Shown here: positions 58,492-64,000 of the stretch, one piece after another | How the letters are laid out: every line of letters starts with the position of its first letter | How positions within the stretch are numbered: position 1 is the first letter of the stretch | DNA from: Streptomyces albofaciens JCM 4342 | GTDB taxonomy: Bacteria; Actinomycetota; Actinomycetes; Streptomycetales; Streptomycetaceae | Direction of reading: 5' to 3' | Length of the DNA stretch: 64,000 nucleotides | Assembly: GCF_008634025.1 (NCBI RefSeq) | Contig: NZ_PDCM01000002.1 | Coordinates: 1,054,001 to 1,118,000 of the forward strand | Notes under the pieces: model-generated | Databases searched by the model: none | What the model was told of the DNA's origin: nothing | The model's input: only the letters and a program-made list of their open reading frames with translations | Translations under genes and position numbers: made by a program

Positions 58492-59478
58492 TCAGCCCGG
58501 CAGGGCGAGCAGCACCCGGCCCGGCCTGGTCGGGTGCTCGACGGCTTCGTGCGCCTCGGCGACGGCGTCGAGGGGGAGGACGGCCGCTACGGGGTAGCGC
58601 AGCGCGGCCGCGGCGGCCGCCGCCGTGATGTCGGGGAGGGCCAGGCGTACCGCTTCCCGGGGGAAGTCGTCGTAGCCCAGCAGCCGCACGGTCGCGTTCT
58701 TGAAGGCCAGCGGCCAGAAGGGCAGCGCGGGGGCGGGGTCGCCGGTCGCGTAGGCGGCGATGGTGCCGCCGGGGGCGAGCAGGCGCGCGTCGAGGTCCGC
58801 GTCGGTGTCGAAGGCGACCTCGACGATCCGGTCGGCGCCGCGTCCGCCGGTCAGCGCGAGCACGGCGTCCACCACGTCCTTCCCCGTGCTCACCGCCCGG
58901 TCCACCCCCAGCTCCCGCAGCTCGCCGAGCCGGTCCGGGCGCGTGACCGTGCCGACCACCAGGGCACCGGCCCGGCGCGCCAGGACGGCCGCCGCGCGGC
59001 CGACGCTGCCGAGCGCGCCCGCCACCACCACCGTCCGGCCGGTCACCGGGCCGTCCGCGAACAGCGCCCGGTGCGCGGTGATGCCGGGGATGCCCAGGCA
59101 GGCGCCCTGCTCGGTGGGCACGCCGTCGGGCAGGGCGCCGACGCAGCCCTCGGGGACGACCGTGTACTGGGCGGCGGTCCCCTGCGGCCGGTAGCTCTGG
59201 GCGTACGAGCACCAGGCGCGGCGGCCCACCCAGGCGGCGGGCACCCCGTCGCCGACCGCGTCCACCACCCCCGCGCCGTCGCTGTGCGGCACGACCAGCG
59301 GGAAATCGGGGGTGGCGGCGCCCGGCCGGATCTGCCGTTTCTTCACGTCCCCGGGGTTGATTCCGGAGAACGCCAGCCGGATGCGCAGTTCACCGGGGCC
59401 CGGCTCGGGAGTGGGCAGTTCCCCCACCCGGAACACCTTTCGCGCCGGGCCCCTTTTCTCGTACCAAGCGGCGCGCAT
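58492..59478 (-). CDS. NADPH:quinone reductase-like MDR protein
   Basis: A 328-residue zinc-free medium-chain reductase: RLAFSGINPGDVKKRQIRPG, VVPHSDGAGVVDAVG and the cofactor site VVVAGALGSVGRAAAVLARR. It resembles the quinone oxidoreductase at 18299-19300 in type, but not closely in sequence. It is divergent from the CBM48-like/GMC operon and may share its promoter region (59479-59577). Substrate unknown. Confidence 0.85.
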   Translation of the reverse strand: MRAAWYEKRGPARKVFRVGELPTPEPGPGELRIRLAFSGINPGDVKKRQIRPGAATPDFPLVVPHSDGAGVVDAVGDGVPAAWVGRRAWCSYAQSYRPQGTAAQYTVVPEGCVGALPDGVPTEQGACLGIPGITAHRALFADGPVTGRTVVVAGALGSVGRAAAVLARRAGALVVGTVTRPDRLGELRELGVDRAVSTGKDVVDAVLALTGGRGADRIVEVAFDTDADLDARLLAPGGTIAAYATGDPAPALPFWPLAFKNATVRLLGYDDFPREAVRLALPDITAAAAAAALRYPVAAVLPLDAVAEAHEAVEHPTRPGRVLLALPG

Positions 59479-59577
59479 ACGGGGCACGATACGGCGTCCG
59501 CCGTCGGCGTGGACAACCCCCGTCGCGCGCAATACGTTCAATGGCACTGCACCGCACGACGTTCCCGGGGGTGCGCG

Positions 59578-60648
59578 GTGAAGATCGAAGTCATCGAGAA
59601 GGACGATCAGTACATACTGAATCACTGCACCAAATACCTCGCCAGGGAGAGCCGGGACGCGCGCCATGATTTCGGGCAGTACGCGCCCGGCGACGACCGT
59701 GCGGCGATCTGCGAGGCGTGGCGCTTCCCGGTCGTGGACGCGCACTGGGACGGGGCGTCGGCGGTCTCCTCGTATCCGTACAACGACGTCACCTTCGTCT
59801 ACGACGGCCGCCGTGCCGCCCCCGCCTCGGTGGCCGTACTGGGCACGTTCGGGCCGCTGCACTCGCCCGTCCCCTTGCGTCCGCTGGTCTTCGCGGGCGA
59901 GGCGACCGGCTTCTGGGCCGTCACCGTGCGGGTGCCGAAGGGGCAGGTGCACACGTACAAGTTCGCGGTGGACGGGGCGTATGTGCTCGACCCGGTCAAC
60001 CCGCAGCGCGCCGTCCTGGACAACGGCGAGCCGTGGTCCCGCTTCTTCACCGACGCCTGCACCGTGCCGCTGTCGCTCAGCCGCACCGAACGCGATCTGC
60101 TGGGCCGGCTGGTGCGCCACCTGCTGCCCTTCCGGCTCGACGAGAACCGGCGGCTGATCCGCGGGGTGTACGAGTCGCTGGACCGCGCGGGCCGGGGCGA
60201 GGAATTCCCGCTGGCCTATCAGCTGGACGACGAGGTGGGCACGGTCAACTACATCGACAAGCTGATCGCCCGCCAGGAACAGCACAACGCCGATGATTAC
60301 CACACCTGCCTCAAAATCATCGGGGAAATCCTGCGGTCCCGTTTCGGCGGACTCGATCCGGCGGCCGCGCCCCCGGACATGTACGCGGATCTCTACCGGC
60401 AGATGGAAACCGAGAAGGTGGACGGCTGGGACTACTCCCGCTACGGAAGCCCCCGGTACTTCCTGCTGCTTCTGCGCCGGCACGCCATGACCGGTGCGTT
60501 CGTCCACCCGAAACACGGCGGGAATTCCGGCGCGGCGGGCTGGATGTATCTGGAGAGCCGGTTCCGGGACGCGCGGGACACCACGCTCTTCGACTGGCGG
60601 CGGGCGCTGGAGTCGCCGCTGGGCCACAACACCGACTATCGCGGCTGA
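59578..60648 (+). CDS. CBM48-like domain fused to gluconate 2-dehydrogenase subunit 3-like domain
   Basis: A 356-residue protein, GTG start. The N-terminal third contains YPYNDVTFVYDGRRAAPASV, FWAVTVRVPKGQVHTYKFAV and DPVNPQRAVLDNGEPWSRFF, the layout of a glycogen-binding CBM48/AMPK-type beta sandwich. The remainder (LSRTERDLLGRLVRHLLPFR, YQLDDEVGTVNYIDKLIARQ) is helical and resembles the small subunit that accompanies GMC-type gluconate 2-dehydrogenases. A GMC oxidoreductase gene follows 12 bp later, supporting that role. No signal peptide is visible. I have not seen this domain pair before. Confidence 0.65.
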   Translation: MKIEVIEKDDQYILNHCTKYLARESRDARHDFGQYAPGDDRAAICEAWRFPVVDAHWDGASAVSSYPYNDVTFVYDGRRAAPASVAVLGTFGPLHSPVPLRPLVFAGEATGFWAVTVRVPKGQVHTYKFAVDGAYVLDPVNPQRAVLDNGEPWSRFFTDACTVPLSLSRTERDLLGRLVRHLLPFRLDENRRLIRGVYESLDRAGRGEEFPLAYQLDDEVGTVNYIDKLIARQEQHNADDYHTCLKIIGEILRSRFGGLDPAAAPPDMYADLYRQMETEKVDGWDYSRYGSPRYFLLLLRRHAMTGAFVHPKHGGNSGAAGWMYLESRFRDARDTTLFDWRRALESPLGHNTDYRG

Positions 60649-60660
60649 GTGGGGGACGGC

Positions 60661-62469
60661 ATGGACGGGGAGAGTGCCACGGTCGTCGTCATCGGCAGTG
60701 GCGCGGGCGGCGCACCGCTCACCCACACACTGGTACGGGCCGGCCACCGGGTCGTCGTCCTGGAGAAGGGGCCGCTGCTGCGCACCCAGGCGCAGAGCCC
60801 CGGCGGCCTGTCGGACTTCAAGCGGGACGAGTGCTTCGCCACCGGGTCGGAGAAGCGCATCACCGTCCAGGGCGTGGCCAACACCGGCGAGTCGTTCTTC
60901 TCCAGCCACGTGGAGCCGGACCTGAACGACGAGCCGCACGTCTACCGCGACAGCGACGGCCGGGACCGGGTCACCATCGAGGGCTACACGGCCCAGGTGG
61001 TCGGCGGCGGAACGCAGTTGTACGGCGGGGTGTCGCCCCGCTTCACCCCCGAGGACCTGCGGCTGGCCACGCTCAACGCGTCGCGGGGCGATCTGCGCGA
61101 CGACCCCGGCGGCGACGTACGCCGGGAGGCCCGCGACTGGCCGCTGGACTACGCCGCGCTGGAGCCGTACTACACCAGGGCCGAGGAACTGGTCGGCATC
61201 AACGGAACCTGGGACGGCCAGGCCAAGGTTCCGTCCCAGGACCACTACCAGCCGCCGCTCGACCCGAACCCGATCAGCGCGTACGCCGCCGCCGGGATGG
61301 ACGCGCTCGGCATGCGCCGCTACCGCACCCCGCTCGCGGTCATCACCCGCGACCACGCGCCCAGCGGCCGTACGGTGCCCGCCGACGCCGACAGCATCAA
61401 GACGGCGTTCGTCAACCGCTACGGCGACCCGCTGGGCCTGAAGTCCAACGTCTGGGTGTCGCTGCTGGCGCCGCTGCGCGAGGTGAACGGCAGCGGCGGC
61501 CTGGACCTGCGGGCCAACTGCACCGTCACCCACCTGGAGGCGGACGGGCCGCGCGTGACGAAGGTGCACTACCGCGACCCCGGCGGCCGGCCCCGCACGA
61601 TCAGCGCCGGGACCGTCGTCGTGGCCTGCTCGGCGATCGAGTCCGTACGGCTGCTCCAGCTCTCCGGCCTGCTCGACCCGGCCTTCGACAAGCGCGTCGA
61701 CGCCAACGGCCTGCTGGGCCGCTACTTCCTGACGCACTGCTTCGGCGGCGCCCAGTGCATCGTGCCGGAGCGCGCCGACAAGTCCAGGACGCTGGACTCG
61801 GACTGGGCCACCGACCACTGCGCGCGCCCCGAGTGGTTCCGCGCCCAGGGCCTGTGGGCGGGCGGCGTGATCTACAACAACACCTCCGACGGCGCCCTGC
61901 CCCTCTCGCTCGCCCGCACCTGGCACGCGATGGACATGGACAACATGTGGAAGGGCTACCTCTACGACACCGGCATCGTCGGCAACGGCTTCGAGGACTA
62001 CCTGGAGGACAGCTTCGGGCGGCGCCTGTCCGTGGCGTTCATGGCCAACCAGGTGCCGCAGCGGGAGAACCGCATCGAGCTGCACCCGAGCGTGACCGAC
62101 AAGTGGGGCCGCCCGGTCGCGTACATCATCAAGACCTGGCACCCGCACGACCGGGCGCTGATGGACACCCTCGCCGAGCAGTGCCGGCAGATCCTGGTGC
62201 GCGGCGGTGACGTCCGCGACGTCAGCTCGGGGTCGGTGGGCGGCTCGGTGGTACGGATCGCCAACCATGTACTGGGCGGCGCCCGGTTCGGCACCGAGCC
62301 CGCCGACTCAGTCCTCGATCCCGACTGCCGGGCCTGGAACTTCGACAACCTCTACGTCACCGACGGGGCGTTCATGCCGACCTCGGGCAGCGCCAACCCG
62401 ACGCTGACCATCGAGGCGAACTCCTTCCGCGTCGGCGACGTACTGCTCGACCGGGTCGGGAGGACGTGA
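60661..62469 (+). CDS. GMC-family oxidoreductase
   Basis: A 602-residue flavoprotein. VVVIGSGAGGAPLTHTLVRA is the FAD motif; VVGGGTQLYGGVSPRF matches the glucose-methanol-choline oxidoreductase core; the C-terminal NLYVTDGAFMPTSGSANPTL is the GMC C-terminal signature, and HVLGGARFG precedes it. The ATG at 60661 follows GGGGGACGGC; GTG 60649 overlaps the previous stop region. The downstream cupin gene starts one base after the stop. The domain resembles the large subunit of gluconate/sorbitol-type dehydrogenases. There is no cytochrome gene in view. Confidence 0.9.
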   Translation: MDGESATVVVIGSGAGGAPLTHTLVRAGHRVVVLEKGPLLRTQAQSPGGLSDFKRDECFATGSEKRITVQGVANTGESFFSSHVEPDLNDEPHVYRDSDGRDRVTIEGYTAQVVGGGTQLYGGVSPRFTPEDLRLATLNASRGDLRDDPGGDVRREARDWPLDYAALEPYYTRAEELVGINGTWDGQAKVPSQDHYQPPLDPNPISAYAAAGMDALGMRRYRTPLAVITRDHAPSGRTVPADADSIKTAFVNRYGDPLGLKSNVWVSLLAPLREVNGSGGLDLRANCTVTHLEADGPRVTKVHYRDPGGRPRTISAGTVVVACSAIESVRLLQLSGLLDPAFDKRVDANGLLGRYFLTHCFGGAQCIVPERADKSRTLDSDWATDHCARPEWFRAQGLWAGGVIYNNTSDGALPLSLARTWHAMDMDNMWKGYLYDTGIVGNGFEDYLEDSFGRRLSVAFMANQVPQRENRIELHPSVTDKWGRPVAYIIKTWHPHDRALMDTLAEQCRQILVRGGDVRDVSSGSVGGSVVRIANHVLGGARFGTEPADSVLDPDCRAWNFDNLYVTDGAFMPTSGSANPTLTIEANSFRVGDVLLDRVGRT

Positions 62470-62470
62470 C

Positions 62471-63601
62471 ATGGACAGCCGCTTCGACGACGTCTTCACC
62501 CACCCCGAGAACGAGATCTTCCGCGTCGTCTTCTACCCCGACCGCATCTACCACGCCCGCTACCTCAACGCCACCCGCTCCTCCCGCTACCGCTACTACG
62601 TCGCCGAGGTGCGCGGTTCCGCCGACGGCACCGCCATCAAGGGCGATGTCTTCCTCGGCGGCACCAAGCTGTGCCCCATGCTGCGCATCGAGTACTCCGG
62701 CATCCGCCTCGTGGAGCAGGCCAGGGAGTTCGGCCGGCGCCTCGGGCCCCGTACGAAGGCCTGGCTGAAGGTCACCGGCGAGGACCCGGCGGACTCCGCC
62801 GAGGCGCTCGTCACGCTGCACTGGGATCCGGTGATCGGCGCGTACGCGGCGGAGATCTGGGAGACGCTGGAGCCGCCGGACGGCACCGCGCACGACCACC
62901 GGGTGCTGCCGCTGATGGGCCGCGACGCGCCCATCACCCGGGTGCCGCAGCTGTCCCCGCTGCTCGGCTCGGTGACCGAGGTGGCGATGGCGTTCCGCGA
63001 GGACGGCGTGCTGTACCCGACGGGCCAGCGGCTGGGCAACCCGCAGTGGGACAACGCCTACCTCCGCTCCCACCAGGAGCCGCGTACGCAGGAGCCCAGC
63101 GACCCCCGCAACACCGTCGCCGACAGCAACTACCTCCTCGACTTCCAGCGCGGCTTCTTCATCCCCGACGCGTCGCAGATCCAGCCGGTCAACTACCGCA
63201 ACGCCATGACCGACGAGGGCAACCCGGACCGCCGGGACGACAACATCGTGCAGATGCGCTGGCTCTTCCAGCGGGAACTCGGCAGCGACCTGGTGTTCTT
63301 CCACGAGGTGACGATTCCGCCCGGCGCGGTGGAGGGCACCCACCGGCACATCGGCTCGGAGGAGCTGTACTACGTCGTCTCCGGCACCGGCACCGCGTAC
63401 ATGAGCGACGGCGACGACCCGACGACCGCCGCCTACCCGCTGGTCGAGCGGCCGGTCTTCGGCGTCGGTCCGGTCAAGTGCCGGGAGCTGCCGGTCAAGC
63501 CGGGCAGCGTGCTCTACACCAAGAGCGGCGGTGTGCACGGCATCCGCAACCCCGGCACTGAGCCGCTGAAGTTCGTCGCGTTCCTCTACCACACCACCTG
63601 A
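62471..63601 (+). CDS. Cupin-domain protein of unknown function
   Basis: A 376-residue protein. The C-terminal 120 residues form a cupin with metal-ligand candidates in GTHRHIGSEELYYVVSGTGT (two His, one Glu) and GGVHGIRNPGTEPLKFV (His). The N-terminal 200 residues are unrecognised, with YHARYLNATRSSRYRYYVAE and AWLKVTGEDPADSAEALVTL. It could be a non-heme iron oxygenase, an isomerase or a sugar epimerase-like enzyme. One base separates it from the GMC gene and twelve from the next. Confidence 0.7.
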   Translation: MDSRFDDVFTHPENEIFRVVFYPDRIYHARYLNATRSSRYRYYVAEVRGSADGTAIKGDVFLGGTKLCPMLRIEYSGIRLVEQAREFGRRLGPRTKAWLKVTGEDPADSAEALVTLHWDPVIGAYAAEIWETLEPPDGTAHDHRVLPLMGRDAPITRVPQLSPLLGSVTEVAMAFREDGVLYPTGQRLGNPQWDNAYLRSHQEPRTQEPSDPRNTVADSNYLLDFQRGFFIPDASQIQPVNYRNAMTDEGNPDRRDDNIVQMRWLFQRELGSDLVFFHEVTIPPGAVEGTHRHIGSEELYYVVSGTGTAYMSDGDDPTTAAYPLVERPVFGVGPVKCRELPVKPGSVLYTKSGGVHGIRNPGTEPLKFVAFLYHTT

Positions 63602-63613
63602 GGCGGCCCCGCG

Positions 63614-64000
63614 ATGCCCACGATCGTGCACACCGACTCGGTCTTCCGCGTCGACCCGGTCAAGCCCCCGGACTACGCGGAGGCCAACCCGCTGCTGAAG
63701 CTGCTGGGCCTGGTCGAGCGCACCCGGTTCGCCGCCGAGCGCGAGCAGTACGAACCCGCCTCGCTCCAGCACCTGTTCCCGCTGCGCACCCTCCAGCTGT
63801 ACGGGCCCACCTCGCCCCACCAGGACCAGCTCGACCCGGAACAGCAGGACGACAAGAACGACTTCCAGAAGCAGAACGTCCGCGACTTCACCCTCGCCGA
63901 CACCCGGGCGGTGCGCGGCTGGGCCGAGATCGGCGACTGGCGCGGCCCGTTCCTCCAGCTGTCCTACCGGGGCGGCCCGGACTCCGCGCTGTGGCGCGAG
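63614..64000 (+). CDS. Unrecognised protein, fourth gene of the GMC operon (runs off the window)
   Basis: The first 129 codons are present. The protein starts MPTIVHTDSVFRVDPVKPPD and contains LQHLFPLRTLQLYGPTSPHQ and GWAEIGDWRGPFLQLSYRGG. I recognise no domain. Spacing puts it in the same transcript as the GMC oxidoreductase and cupin genes, so it is likely part of the same pathway. Confidence 0.75.
   Translation, partial: MPTIVHTDSVFRVDPVKPPDYAEANPLLKLLGLVERTRFAAEREQYEPASLQHLFPLRTLQLYGPTSPHQDQLDPEQQDDKNDFQKQNVRDFTLADTRAVRGWAEIGDWRGPFLQLSYRGGPDSALWRE

Noticed and set aside
1..64000. tRNA, rRNA, transposase or complete insertion sequence
   Set aside because: I looked for tRNA T-arm motifs, rRNA-like conserved blocks and DDE transposase motifs and saw none. 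Only the short integrase-like remnant near 35600 hints at a mobile element.

Overview
The window is high-GC actinobacterial chromosome, almost certainly Streptomyces or a close relative. The evidence is the strong G/C bias at third codon positions, frequent GTG starts, ATGA/GTGA stop-start overlaps, and gene types typical of the genus: MmyB-like regulators, a CGNR regulator, a terpene synthase, ALF-repeat secreted proteins and the ergothioneine operon. I found no rRNA, tRNA or CRISPR array. Organism assignment is inference from these traits.

Layout. 1-4900: edge of a specialised-metabolism locus, with an aromatic amino acid lyase, a ketoacyl synthase pair and an unusual P450 in one operon, and a divergent acyl-CoA ligase. 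4915-11141: a VOC protein, a TmrB-like kinase and a five-gene peptide/nickel-type ABC importer. 11255-15731: a NlpC/P60-like protein, a Gly-rich membrane protein, a small secreted protein, and a TetR regulator convergent with an FAD monooxygenase whose promoter carries a 40-bp palindrome. 15910-19300: overlapping operon of two acyl-CoA dehydrogenases and a quinone oxidoreductase. 19558-27309: MmyB-like regulator, GH18 protein, SDR, SRPBCC protein, CrtI/PYROXD2-like oxidoreductase, terpene synthase and methyltransferase. 27329-30111: a dehalogenase-like hydrolase, a CGNR regulator, and a kinase and HAD phosphatase resembling separated halves of polynucleotide kinase-phosphatase. 30770-35508: egtABCD for ergothioneine, with several tandem repeat blocks and an extra coupled Pro/Ala-rich reading frame between egtB and egtC.

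35509-44950 is the most striking region. An integrase-like remnant borders a minus-strand run of six genes: an ALF/AbfB-type secreted protein, two secreted ricin-type lectins, a secreted ALF protein, a 1440-residue secreted polymorphic toxin (ALF repeats, very long Ala-rich coiled coil, HINT domain, papain-like C-terminal toxin) and a small probable immunity gene. The toxin tip and immunity gene are visibly less GC-rich than the rest, as expected of an exchangeable cassette.

45148-55028 holds a frameshifted thioesterase remnant, a second P450, a Pro/Trp-rich cell-surface protein, a DUF4239-like membrane protein, an aminoglycoside phosphotransferase-fold protein, and a group of secreted hydrolases (two PI-PLC-X-like proteins, an esterase, a serine protease), then an endonuclease III-like protein. 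55094-59478 has transketolase, type II NADH dehydrogenase and a quinone oxidoreductase. 59578 to the right edge is a plus-strand operon combining a CBM48-like/gluconate-dehydrogenase-subunit-3-like protein, a GMC oxidoreductase, a cupin protein and an unrecognised protein that runs off the window. I do not recognise this combination.
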